From: Talpa occidentalis
Taxonomy: Eukaryota; Chordata; Mammalia; Eulipotyphla; Talpidae
Direction: 5' to 3'
Length of the DNA stretch: 64,000 nucleotides
Assembly (NCBI RefSeq): GCF_014898055.3
Contig: NW_026555331.1
Coordinates: 100,648,684-100,712,683 of the forward strand
This document shows positions 49,666 through 61,212 of the stretch, piece by piece. Every line of letters begins with the position of its first letter. Position 1 is the first letter of the stretch. The position numbers were made by a program, and so were the translations under genes. The notes under the pieces are model-generated. The model was not told the origin of the DNA. It saw only the letters and a list, made by a program, of their open reading frames with translations, and did not search any database.

Positions 49666-51723
49666 CATAATAGTGGCTGAATATTAAAATCTGATCTTTC
49701 TTTTGTTCCAGATAATGTTTCCTCAAAATAATTCTACAAGATTTCTTAATCACCTTAATTTGCTTAAAATGCCAGTCTTTTAAATTAGTTCTTAAGACTA
49801 TTAACGCTGTTAGGAGCTGTGGAGAAATTCTTTTAAAAAATTACAAAAGAATCACATGAAATTCACAGTGGCATTTTACAATTATTTTAAACTGTACAGA
49901 GGATACCTATTAAGTAAAAACAATATCAATTTTCATTTTCTGTTTGCCTTAAGTGTTTGGATTTTTTTTTTTTACTAAATTTATGTCAATTAATCTTATA
50001 TTTGTATTACTGAAAGTAAAATAATCAAATTAATATATGTTAAAAATTATATTCAGGGTTCATGAATGAAAACAGTTCAGACTTTTTGGAATATTTGATT
50101 TAAAAGGATAGCCAAAGTAGTTATGGTAAAAACTGCATTCATAGTCAAGTGCTTTGGCACTCTTCAAGACAAACAAACTTTTCATATACTTGACCTCTGC
50201 ATAACCTGTACAAGAGGAAATTAGCAAATTCTGTGTGACCACAGCTAGGGACTAGGAATAAGAAAACCAATGTGTACAAATAATGAAAGAGAGCAGGGAG
50301 ATGGTTCCCTAAGCCTTCCTCCCCAGTCAACTTACTCTCCTCCTCAGCCCTACATTCTCCCTTGTACGTTGGATTATTACTTAAGTATACTTAAAGTATA
50401 CTTGATTTACCAGAAACCTCAATCATGGCTGAAATGACCACCAACAACAATCACCAAACTTTCACATCTATCTAGGTCACAGTTTCCTATAGCTACAGAT
50501 TTTTTTTAAGCCAGATTGCCTTTTTTTATTTTTATTTTTTGGGTGGGGACAACTACATTGATTATTATTTCTATTATAATAATTTCTTTTGAAATAGACC
50601 TGTTCACAAAGAAACCCATTCATTCTTTTCATATTTTATAATTTCAAATTAAAGAACTTGAACATAAGTAACCAAAATTAGTTAATATATAAATGCCCTT
50701 TGTCCATATATCAAGTTTTTATTTTCTTTCATGACATTTTAAAGATGAAAAATTTACCTAATTTCCTTCATTTGCAGACAAACAATTCAATAGTACATAG
50801 TTGTTTCTGGCATCTTGAAAGTTATGTTGCAAGATTTACAGTGATTTCCAGGAAGTCTTCAATGACATGTGCTCTGAATTATAGGAATCCAGATTAACTA
50901 GGATTTTCGAAGTCCAGCAGCAGAATAAGTTAACTGTATGGCCTACTACATCTTAGGAAGTGAAAGAATTTTTACTTGCTAAATCCAGATCAAACACTTT
51001 GAAACAACAAACCTACTTGCAGTTTTTGATTTTTGATATAAAAATGTTCCAAAGTTAACATCCTCTACCCATCCCCTGAAATCATCAAACAGTCTAGCTA
51101 CTGAGTTAACAGGCATTTTCCAGCACCTTATATACACTGTTTTAATCTTAAAGATGATCCGGCTACAAACATTATTAACAAGCACTTTTCATACACATCA
51201 TTTTTGTTTTTTCCGCTAGCCTGTTTTTCAGACTGACTTGCTGAACAGCCAGCTTAGAATTCCTGGAATTGTACCTCTGCCTCATCCTTTAAAAAATAGT
51301 TCCCATACATGGAGATTCCCTTTTACAGATTCCCTGCTGTAGGGCAAACCTACAGCTACCAAAATAGGAGTTATTAAACACACACACACACACACAAACC
51401 CACCTCACAACCTCACATGAGATGTCACCAGTCTGATCAGGGAACCTGCCAAAATGTATTTTCACTCTGACAATCTTAGGGCAAGAGCAACAAATAAGAA
51501 AAAAAGACTCAAATCAAGGGAGAAAAAACAACCACGAAATAACAAAACATTATGTCAACTAACTGCAACCTAGAGATTACTCCCTTCATAAAGTCAACGT
51601 AGGCTTCAGAATTTAAGACACAGGGCTCCTGTCAGGAACAGGAATGCAAGACCCTGCACACTTTCATAAAGAAGCAAAGTCGTATTCCCGGATTCACCAG
51701 TTAGGTGAGAGAACTATTACAAA

Positions 51724-52298
51724 TTAATCTGTGGACAGGGTAATGCTAATACTAGGAGGTCTCTGCTGACCTGATTGATGCTTCATTGGAAGTTCAGTCC
51801 TTTCAGAAACATAAATAAGCTTTTCTTCTTGGAGACTACAAGCGGAAAACCTGTTGGCATCTGTCCCAGTCCCACAGCCAATAGCAGGTGATGGGTTATG
51901 TGGGACTGTGACACCACTGACTTGTTCAAAGGATTTACTAAATACGGTTGCAGCGGTCTTAGCCAAACCATGGCTACTAGGCTTAGGAAGGGACTGGCTG
52001 GTTGTTAATGTAAGTCTCTTCAAAGAGAGAAGCTCAAGATTCTCACTTTGGGCTCTTTGGGTTTGTTTTCGACCAAAATGATCTTTGCAAAATTCCCCTG
52101 AAGTTTCTTTTTCTTTTCCTCCAATTTTGCTTCCTCCTGAACGTCTCTGAGTCTTTCCTACACTTGTCTTGTTACTAGAATTGTGACTACTGTTTGATAA
52201 ACCAGACTGGCTGGTACTAGACGCAGCCCTGGAATAAAATCCCTCGTCAACTTCAGATATCTCCATCAGTTCTTCTTGACCTGTTAATTCTGCATTTC
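51724..52298 (-). CDS. HYCC1: HYCC1 (hyccin) terminal coding exon
   Basis: The minus-strand acceptor TTTGTTTAG precedes 575 bp. The first two bases complete the Gly codon begun by the previous exon. The next 190 codons read [20 protein letters not shown]..., with a Ser/Asn-rich stretch ([13 protein letters not shown]), a basic KEKET region, [13 protein letters not shown], and the end [16 protein letters not shown], stop. This is the disordered C-terminal half of hyccin and agrees almost residue by residue with the human protein as I remember it. Hyccin joins TTC7 and PI4KA to form the plasma-membrane PI4-kinase complex; loss in humans causes hypomyelination with congenital cataract. The frame is intact. 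A Met 7 codons upstream of the Asn lies in the intron and is not a start. Confidence 0.97.
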
Positions 52299-52784
52299 CT
52301 AAACAAAGAAATAACAAAGATGAATTAACATTATTTTAAGCAATTTTTTAGTGATTAATACCAAATCAGTTATACTTTAAGCAAATTAAACTTTAGCATA
52401 ATTACATAAAGCAACAGATTACAGACCAAAATCAAAGTCTAAATCAAAACATTCTAAAATGCAAAAATAGTTCACTGTAATTAAATAGCATTAATTTTGA
52501 GTAAATTAAACAAAAAGCATGCCAACCACATCCCACTGTGTTTTTAGAAAGAGATCTCTACTATTCATGCAAAAGATCAGAAACAATTAGGAAAAGTACC
52601 ACACAGTTAAACTAGGGATAACCTCTCCCCTAGTATAGCAAGCCAGTACAAAATCAAAACTCTTACCAAGGAACTTTAAAAAAAATAGCCACTAAAATAC
52701 TTTAAAGGTTTTTAGAAGTTTGCATTTTACATTGTAGATTATTCTACTAAAATAAAAAAAATTATAGCTTGCAAGTTCAAACTT

Positions 52785-52790
52785 TTTATT
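52785..52790 (-). terminator. HYCC1: Candidate poly(A) signal for the alternative HYCC1 ending
   Basis: AATAAA on the minus strand (ATGAATAAAAAG context), about 320 nt past the stop of the 53108-53376 exon. It would allow that exon to end a transcript. Common motif in AT-rich DNA, so weak by itself. Confidence 0.3.
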
Positions 52791-53107
52791 CATATACATT
52801 AACCTTCATATCAAAGAAGACAAAAATACAGAAATGAAAAAATATATATTTGAGTTCCACGCATAAGCAGAAATTATTTTGGAAGTAATTTTCTGCCTCA
52901 GTTTTCATAACAATTTACTCAAAGACAATATAGGTATGACCATTCCAAAGAGCATTAAGAATCATCGAGAAATTCTGGTGCATAATTCATGCATTTTGAT
53001 TATTAGATAACATGCAAAATTTTTGTGACTGTGTAACTGTTGCTTAAAACATGCAGCAGTGTCCCTTTGCCAGGAGATACCTTGGAGTGCGACTATATAG
53101 TGCTCTG

Positions 53108-53376
53108 CTAAAACTGCACTCTGCCAGGTGAGTTTATTCCATCCTCCATCATTTTTCTTACAGATTTTTGCCTCCTGATCTCTGGCAAGACTTTGCTCTC
53201 AGTTCTAGGATCTGTGGCTGTTTCCTGCACACCCTGTATATGCTGAGCATCAATATCGCCTAGTGTTCTGCCTTTTTCCCCATTCCCGGTTCTTTCTCCG
53301 GCCACATTTGTGACACTAATCTCAGGAATGACAAGGATGCCCAATTCAGTAGTATCATTATTGTTGTCAGGTTGCT
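53108..53376 (-). CDS. HYCC1: Candidate alternative last exon of HYCC1
   Basis: A minus-strand acceptor with pyrimidine tract (TCATCTTCAATTCTAG) precedes an open stretch in exactly the phase needed after the 59360-59519 exon. The split codon becomes Glu, followed by 88 codons beginning QPDNNNDTTELGILVIPEIS and ending SPGRVQF, then TAG at 53108-53110. The shared part would be followed by this tail in place of the 190-residue one, giving roughly 419 residues in all. It is acidic then basic (RRQKSVRKMMEDG), with no domain I recognise. A donor-like TCT|GTAAGA inside it would put the normal last exon out of frame, so it behaves as a terminal exon. Being open, in phase and well spliced on paper it is probably real, but no transcript evidence is available here. 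Confidence 0.6.
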
Positions 53377-54429
53377 CTAGAATTGAAGATGATAAGACAA
53401 AATGATGGCTGAAAACAAAACAAAATAAAAATGCAAAACAAGAAAAACAAAAGACCCAAACAAAAATTGGATGACTGGATGTTATGAACTAAGCCAAATA
53501 TTTGCACTGTAAAAAGTTCCAAATTTACAATACTCTTACAGCTCTGGGAGACAACAGGGTCATATTTTAATTTTAAATGACAATGAAAAAACTCACAACG
53601 CATCAATTCATGTTCTGCATTTCTTCACATACATTTTGACATGGACGATGAGGCAGAAATTTTTTACAAAACAAAATAAATCTCCATTATTTTTAAGATA
53701 AGACTGTGACCATCTAAACTTATGTCAAGTCTTAGCCAAATGACCAAGGAAGTACAGCCAAAACTCTAGCTCTTAGCAACATGTGGAACCAAGTCACTTA
53801 GAAATTCCCCTGTACACACTTAAAATTGCATTTTTTTTAAATTAGATTACACTGAGAAAGACTTACTAAGTCATGATACTGGAAAAATGCTTATTCATTT
53901 ATGATATCAAAGTTAGTAATACTACAGATAATGTTTTTGTCTCACACATCAATTGTCTATTAGTAAATATTAATATAGCTGTGATATAATTAAGTAGTCT
54001 ATTCTGTCAGATTCATACTTATTCCACAAATACAGGCTGGCTTGTAACAGTTCATTACCACACTAGAGCAAAACAGGTTTGGAAAAACAAGTTGGCTCTT
54101 GGTTCCTTATTCTGAAAATTATATTGTAAAAGAAATGAAGGAATTAAATTCCTTAGGAGTTAATACTTATAGACATTTGATTCTGACTTAAATCACAAAG
54201 CATGGCTTATTTAAAACTGTCAAGAAAATATCTGTAATGGGAAAAATAACATGAATATATTATGATTCAGTAACGAAACAAACAGCTCAAAACAACATAA
54301 GACTCTAAAAATAGTACATACTCAAAATATATAGACCACATACTTACAAATGTTTCTCATAACAGGATTATCTGACTTTCCCTAATAATTCTAAAAACCA
54401 TGAAACAATAAAGGTAATAAAAGATTGGG

Positions 54430-54645
54430 GCCAGAGCCTCAAATTTTCCTGTGAATCCCAAACTTTGCGACACTTGGTATAACCACGGTTTCTTTAAGAA
54501 CTACTGATGAGTGACTCTAACCCTAGACAATCTGATTTAATTAGTATGAGATCTGATCGGGCATTGGGATTTTTTTTAAGTTCTCAGGTGACTAATGTGC
54601 AGCAAATATGGAAATCACTACTTTATTCTAATTATTTCAGATTTT
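54430..54645 (+). repeat. MER5/Charlie-like fragment
   Basis: 'gccagagcctcaaattttcc', 'gggattttttttaagttctc' and 'aggtgactaatgtgcagcaa' resemble a degraded MER5-type element, antisense to HYCC1. Confidence 0.45.
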
Positions 54646-55199
54646 AAAAACGGGGAACAAAAGTTATTATGAATGCCTTAGCTACCCCTTACCCTGCAGC
54701 AATATTAGTTCTGGAGATCCTCAAATCCTTGTGTTGCCCTGGGCTCATGGACCAATGTGTTGGTATAATCACTTCCCATTTACTTAGTACTTCATGAATT
54801 TTTGACTGAAAGTTCTCTAAATGATTTTTTTTTTCCTAGCTAGAACAAGGCAGGTAGTATCACACTGCCATTTGTGGCTGCACCCTGATAATGGTTTCAT
54901 GAGACTAAAACATTCCAGTCATGCTGTTGCCCATGGCTGACAGCTGTCTTCAAAGCCAGGACAAGTAAAATCTTACTGAGGTAAATGCCAGAGGCCACTG
55001 CAACTAAGAGTAAAACCACCAAAGCACTGCTGAGTGACAACCAAGACTTGTCTGTTTACAGTGCAGAGCAGTTCTCACAAAAAAATCTTTTAAAGGGACC
55101 ATCAGTCCAAAAAAATTAAAAGAGAGAGAGAGAGATAACAAAGGCAATGAATATTAAAATTTAAGTTTTAGTAGATACACATAGAGATGGCTAACAATA

Positions 55200-55430
55200 A
55201 AAAACAATACTACTTATATTAACAGGCACAAAATAATTTTGTGAAAGCATTCACATGTTATTCAATTATATCTCAAAACAGCATTTGGTGAGCTTCTTCT
55301 GAAGTAGGCAATTTGATTTTCATTTATAGAAAAGGAAACTAAAGTTCAGAAAGAGCTACCCAGCTATTCAGTGGAGGATCAGAATGATACAATCTTTTGG
55401 CTTCAAATGTCCATTCTAATTATAAATCTA
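55200..55430 (-). repeat. MIR element
   Basis: 'tttcatttatagaaaaggaa' followed by 'gttcagaaagagctacccag' and 'ggaggatcagaatg' is the antisense MIR core. Confidence 0.6.
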
Positions 55431-55782
55431 TATCTCCAACTCATGAAAGTCAATTAGATTTAAATATCCTCTGATAACCTCTAATGGAGTTTAACTTGTT
55501 TAGTGAAAATTTAGAATTTTGCAAGAAAAATGAAAAATAGACTAAAAGGATATAAAGCAACACCGGGAAAATGAATTGCTAATCTTATTTACTGGGACAG
55601 TGGTACAAATCCATAATCCAAGAAACAATGGTATTCATTTTCTTAATTATGAAATTAAATGGTAACTACACAAATGAGATCATGACTCTTTGATAATTAT
55701 ATTATCACTCATAAATGGTTAAAATGGCAGATCTCAAAAAACTGCTTATTTAAGTAGATCCATCAAAAGCATGTAATTCTGG

Positions 55783-56109
55783 GGCCTCCCTGGTAGCGCA
55801 GCGGTAGAGCGCTGGGTTGCGAAGCTGCCCGTCGGCCTCTGCGGCGCCGGTTCGATCCCCGGCTGCTCCCCGGCCACCAGAGGAGGGTCCCACATGGCGC
55901 GCAGACCTCTCCTGCCGCCCACTGCTCCCCTCAGTAGTGTGCTTCAGTCCTTCTGCCTGTTCTGCTCCCTGCTCTGGCTCTGGTGAATTCTCTCACCCTC
56001 CCGCGCTTCTGACTGTACCCAGTGCATGTATAAACAAAAAAAAAAAACAAACAAACAAACAAATAAATAAATAAAAACATGCCTCTATTAAAAAAAAATT
56101 AAAAAAAAA
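55783..56109 (+). mobile_element. tRNA-derived SINE, younger subfamily, with 18-bp TSD
   Basis: Near-consensus copy with 'ggcctccctggtagcgcagc', B box 'ggttcgatccccgg', 'cccctcagtagtgtgcttca' and a complex A-rich tail. Flanked by aaaagcatgtaattctgg at 55765-55782 and 56110-56127. It sits antisense in a HYCC1 intron. Confidence 0.96.
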
Positions 56110-56214
56110 AAAAGCATGTAATTCTGGACAGAGCTAGAAAGAACAGAAACAATTCTCAGGAAAACTACACAATAGAGATAATTTTGTAACCCAAACAAAC
56201 ATCTGTTACATGAT

Positions 56215-56592
56215 CTCATGTTTTATCATCTTTCCAACTTCTTCCTTTGTATAATTCTGAGACCCAATCCACCGACAGACACATTCATACTGATCTTTCT
56301 GCTCCTTAGGTCTGGAATGCTCTTGCCCACAAACTACATGGTTCACCACCTTACTTCTTTCTTTCATGTCAATATTCTCCATATTTCATATACCTTCTTC
56401 TCTACTTTATTTTTTTCTTAGCACTTAATTACTCTTTAGCCTAAAATTATTTATTTATCTGTCTATTGGATTTAAGTTCCAAGAAGGAGGGATTTTTGTC
56501 TGGTCACTACTATATATCCAGTACCTGAGAAAGTAGATGGTATATAGCATTTTTGCAAACAATAAATATTTGTTTAATGAGTTGAATGAATC
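56215..56592 (+). repeat. L2 LINE 3' end
   Basis: 'gtctggaatgctcttgccca', 'ggatttaagttccaagaagg' and 'aacaataaatatttgtttaa' followed by 'tgagttgaatgaatc' match the L2 3' end well. Confidence 0.8.
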
Positions 56593-57689
56593 TCTTATTA
56601 TGAGATGAAATTATTATAATAAATAAAGGTGAAAAGACATGCAAAAGACATAAGAAAGGTAAGCTGAGAATGTCTTACTTGACTTAATAAGACGAAAAAA
56701 TAATATACAGCTTATGCTAGTAAGAATTATTAGATGGCAGAAAAAAAACAGAAATGGGTTCTCTTTTTGGAAAAGTGAAATAGTACTTAAATGTAGGTTT
56801 GTAGAAATTTTTAGTAATATCCAAAAGATTTTTTTAATCTCTAGCTTTCTTATGTTTGTCAGAGAATAATATAAATATCCAAGAAAGAAGTTAATTTCCT
56901 TTTTATAAATCCCTTTTAAAATATATATTAGAAGATGCTTTAAGGGAATATAAGTACATTAGAAAATGTTTAAAAGCTCAGAACTTAAAAATCTATGCAA
57001 AAAGTGTCACATTGTTCTATAACTATAAAACAATACTTACATTTGACTTCAAATAATTCAAAAAGTTCACAAAAAAAGATCCAAAGGGAAACTTCTCAGA
57101 ATATTTTATTTTTATAACCACTATTAATAGATAACCTCCTCTCCATATACAGAAATGAAGAGAGTTAAAAAATACTTTTAATAGACATTTCCAAACTGGC
57201 TCTCAAAGGCACTCAAATAATTTCTCCCTAAAAATTCCTTCTGGCTTAATGGGAAAAAAAGTGAAACAAATTGTAAATATTAAAAATGATCATGTTAAGT
57301 AGTGATTTTTCTCAAATGTAATTTTATAATCCTAAATATCTAATCCATTATAACATTCATGAAACTCTTTATCCTAACTTTTGCTCTTATATTTTAGAGT
57401 TGACCTATACAAATAGTGATAATTTTAAGAAAAAAACAACTTATTAGTTCATAGGATTTATACCACTCTATACACAGACTACTTTATGAGTTTAAAGGAT
57501 TCTCATTATAACACAAAGCACTTACAAAATTATTGGCAAAAATAATAACATAAGATGAAGCTTTAAAAAATAATCTTAAATATCTACATCATAAAATATC
57601 TGATATTATGAAAAGTATTTTAGAGTAAACCTCAAAAGAAAATTCTTTACAACTATAAGGCATAAATATTTTAAATGTCATAGAATACC

Positions 57690-58050
57690 TGAATAACTTC
57701 ATACCCTTTAATCTAGACATTTTATGTTTATAATTAATTTTATTCACTGGAAGAAAAATATCTATATTGATTAAGCTATTCATTGCAGTGTTATCTATAA
57801 TAGCAAAAAATTAGAAACAAATTATCATAGTCAGGAAATGGTTAAGTAAATAATGGAATATCAACTAAGTGTGGTATTATGTAGCCATTAAAATAACTGG
57901 AATTATAGAAGAACTTGGAAATATATTCAACAAAGTTAAGTGAATAAAGGCAAAATAGTGAAAAAAAGTAAAGTGCAAATATGAAAAATACATACACACA
58001 TGGAAAAAACCTATAAAACAATAACTCTTTAAATACTGGGAACATAAGTG
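57690..58050 (+). mobile_element. L1M-type LINE 3' fragment (old)
   Basis: 'cattgcagtgttatctataa', 'agcaaaaaattagaaacaaa', 'aaataatggaatatcaacta' and 'attatgtagccattaaaata' follow the old L1 3' region. It lies antisense in a HYCC1 intron and gives rise to spurious minus-strand frames. Confidence 0.75.
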
Positions 58051-59359
58051 AGCATATGTCCTACCCAGTTTACTATCATTTGTTATACTGTTTTTCAATA
58101 AAACAAGAAAAGAAGATACAAGTTGCTCACACTTTACCATATTCAATTAAATGACTTTCTACTTTTAATCTAGCCCCATTCAATAATGTCATTTTCATTG
58201 AAGAAACTGAAGCATGTTTAGATTCTGACTGTATGCTTTAAATAGTAGCATAATTTGCACAAATGGTGAACATACTGCCTCTTTTACATATTCATAAAAA
58301 AATTATAAAAGTTGTCACACTACTTTAAAAATGAAAATGATCACTGGTTTAGCTGGAAGTTTTCATCATTGTTCTTTTTTGACATGCTAGCTACTATCTT
58401 CCCTGAATAGGAAAACTAGCAACTGTTCTCATCATCGACCTTCAGTTTCACCAGGTATAACTTTGTTCTTTCTTCATTTTTGAATTTCCTCTATAGAGAC
58501 CACAGAGAAAACTAGAACCAAATATATCAAAAGGAACTACTATTTTCACTTCAGTTTTATAGAAAGAATGAACAATGACATTTGTTTTACCCCTAACATA
58601 TTTGGTTGGGTAAAAAAGTGACTCCTGCTTCCCATTCTAATGGTTACCTTTGAGGAAGGTGATAATCATTATCACTTTTTTTTTTTTTCCTTACACTGAT
58701 TCTTGCCACTACAACCCTTCTAGGTAGGAGAAAAGTTACACAAAGAATCAAGAAATCAAATTAAAATATAATAAATTATACGAGAAAGGGAAAAACATTG
58801 AGAAGGCCACTGAAATTTTGCTTCCATTAAAATTGCTAAATAATAATATGAGGAAGTCAAGAAGGTATATGAAAACAAAGAACCTTGGAATAAAAATTAA
58901 CTTCCAGAAAATGGAAACACCTAGAGTTGCATTAGTGCTTTGCCAGGAAGTCCTGAAGAATATGTTAAAGTCCTTATTAGTTGTTCTACTTCAATATGCT
59001 AGTTTACAACCAAAGAGTTAGTTGAAATCTGAAACATTAAGGAATATATGCTAATAATTGTGACTAGAAACCCAAAAAGTATGAATAATTTTAAAATGAT
59101 CTTTCCTACGCTCCCCTCTATTGAAACAAAATTTACAAATCGTACAATTTTAAAATAAATTGTTGCTTAAATATAAGGGACACCACTTTCCTGTCTGTCA
59201 TGATAAATAATAAATTGGGAGTTAAAGGAGATCCAAAGACTTTTTGATCCATGCCACATGATACTTTTTACTAAAATTGGAAATTATAGCACTGTAAATG
59301 TAGAGAAAAATGTGACAGAATCAGTAATCCTCCAATTTGAAGAGTTGTCTATTTCTTAC

Positions 59360-59519
59360 CGTGTCTTTTCCACCTATGACCTCTTATTGACATGCTGGTT
59401 ACTGCATTTCTTGAAATTCTAGAGGCAGTTGGTGTGATTTCAACTTGAATGCACCTTGTACCCTCCTTACTAGATTTCATGGCACCATGAGGCAATGAAG
59501 CCTTTATTGCATTAGCAAC
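59360..59519 (-). CDS. HYCC1: HYCC1 (hyccin) internal coding exon, 160 bp
   Basis: Acceptor TTTTCTCTTTAG and donor CACG|GTAAGA on the minus strand bound 53 codons plus one base. It reads [51 protein letters not shown], continuing hyccin directly from the 61117-61204 exon. It covers the end of the folded helical domain that packs on TTC7 and the start of the disordered tail. Compared with my memory of the human protein only a few substitutions appear. The final phase-1 base pairs either with the normal last exon (Gly) or with the candidate alternative exon (Glu). Confidence 0.97.
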
Positions 59520-59763
59520 CTAAAGAGAAAACATATAGCTTAAAACTGAAAATTAACAGACATGCATACTCTTAGATAAAACAAGATGCTAATTTTAACG
59601 GGTTTTTTAAAAGATTACTTTCTCCAAGGCATTTCATAAGATAACACCTAAGTTCTCTAGAATATGGAGTAAGAGCTCAGAAGGAAACTTACATAATTAG
59701 TATAATGTCATTGAGTTCCAAAATATTTTAAAAAGAATTCCAAAATATAAACTTATATTTCTA

Positions 59764-60826
59764 TTTTTTTTTTTTTTTTTTTAATAAATTTTATTGTTAT
59801 ATTCCCCATACAATTGCCGCCCCCCATTCTGACCCCAATCCCTCCCCTCCCGCCCCCGCCCCCCTAAAAGTGTCTCTGGTTCATAGTTTTTTGTTGATTT
59901 TTTCACTTTCTTATAGTTTTTCATTTTCCTGGTCCATTATTTAAGTTTTCTAGATTCCTGCTATGAGTGAGACCATCCGGTATTTTTCTTTTTCTTTTTG
60001 GCTTATTTCGCTGAGCATGATCCCTTCCAGCGCCATCCATGTTGCAGCAAATTGCATGTGTTTATCTTTTTTGAATGCTGAGTAATATTCCATGGTATAT
60101 ATGTACCACATCTTCTTGATCCAGTCATCTATTTTTGGGCATTTGGGTTGTTTCCAAAGCTTAGCTATTGTAAACAGTGCTGCTATAAACATAGGGGTGC
60201 AGGTGTTCTTTGGAATTGATGTTTCTGTGTCCTTTGGGTAAATACCTAGGAGTGGAATTGCTGGGTCATATGGAAGCTCTATGTTTAGTAGGTCCAGAAA
60301 TCTCCACACAGCTTTCCACAGTGGTTGGACCAGTTTGCACTCCCACCAACAGTGCAGAAGAGTTCCTTTTTCTCCACACCCTCGCCAACATTTGTTGTTG
60401 CTAGTTTTTTTAATATGTGCCATTCTCACTGGTGTAAGATGGTATCTCATGGTAGTTTTGATTTGCATTTCCCTGATGACAAGTGATGTTGAACATTTTT
60501 TCATATGCCTGTTGGCCATTTGCATTTCCTCTTCAGAGAAGTTTCTTTTAAGCTCTTCTGCCCATTTTTTGACTGGATTATTTTCTTTGTTGTTGTTGAG
60601 TCTCATCAGCTCTTTGCAGATTTTTGTGATCAGTCCTTTATCATTAGTGTTGGGTGCAAAAATGTTCTCCCAGTTGGTGGGGTTTCTCTTTGTTTTTGTT
60701 ATTGTCTCTTTTGCTGTGCAAAAGCTCTTTAATTTGATATAGTCCCAGCTGTTTATCTTTGCCTTCACTATCACTGCTTTGGGTGATGTGTCTGTAAAGA
60801 TGTCTTTGATGTGCAAATCACGTAGT
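59764..60826 (-). mobile_element. Recent 5'-truncated LINE-1 with open ORF2 end
   Basis: Begins with a poly(T) run on the plus strand (antisense poly(A)), then a GC-rich 3'UTR with a G-rich tract, then the ORF2 C-terminal region. 288 codons are uninterrupted from 60816 down to the stop at 59950, including the Cys-rich C-terminal motif C-x3-C-x7-H-x4-C ([13 protein letters not shown]). Flanked by the perfect 16-bp duplication taaacttatatttcta at 59748-59763 and 60827-60842. The intact frame and perfect duplication mark a recent insertion. It is in the same orientation as HYCC1, within an intron, and lacks the promoter, ORF1 and catalytic parts, so it is immobile. Plus-strand frames of up to 153 codons over it are antisense shadows. 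Confidence 0.95.
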
Positions 60827-61080
60827 TAAACTTATATTTCTAAATGCCTAGTGCTAATTAATAAATGCAGCTCCAGCATGGTATAAAGAACATACAAAAA
60901 GTTATGTTTTTCAGGTATCTGGAAGTTAAACTAATGAAATTTTCAAATTTTGTTATATATACCTTTTCTAGTGTCAAATTTTCTAGTATAACAGAAGCAT
61001 GAGTCACTGCATAGTAAAGACATACTAATGCACTATCAATGGCAACCTTTCAATTTCTAGTTCTTAATTGAGAAATTTTA

Positions 61081-61212
<132 letters not shown>

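Larger units (their letters stand above)
47430..51723 (-). other. HYCC1: Probable HYCC1 3' untranslated region
   Basis: About 4.3 kb directly downstream of the hyccin stop codon with no splice requirement, no SINE and few recognisable repeats. That contrasts with the surroundings. It ends at an AATAAA-type signal (47447-47452 on the minus strand) just before antisense repeats start around 46.5 kb. Several other AATAAA motifs (for example near 48178) could give shorter forms. The length fits my memory of a long human FAM126A 3'UTR. The end is inferred. Confidence 0.5.
53377..59359 (-). other. HYCC1: HYCC1 intron
   Basis: Intron between the 59360-59519 exon and the downstream exons. It holds MER5-, MIR-, SINE-, L2- and L1M-derived pieces listed separately. 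The remainder is AT-rich with no further exon that I can recognise. Confidence 0.8.

Noticed and set aside
60281..60742. 153-codon plus-strand frame
   Set aside because: Antisense of the open L1 ORF2 end at 59950-60816.
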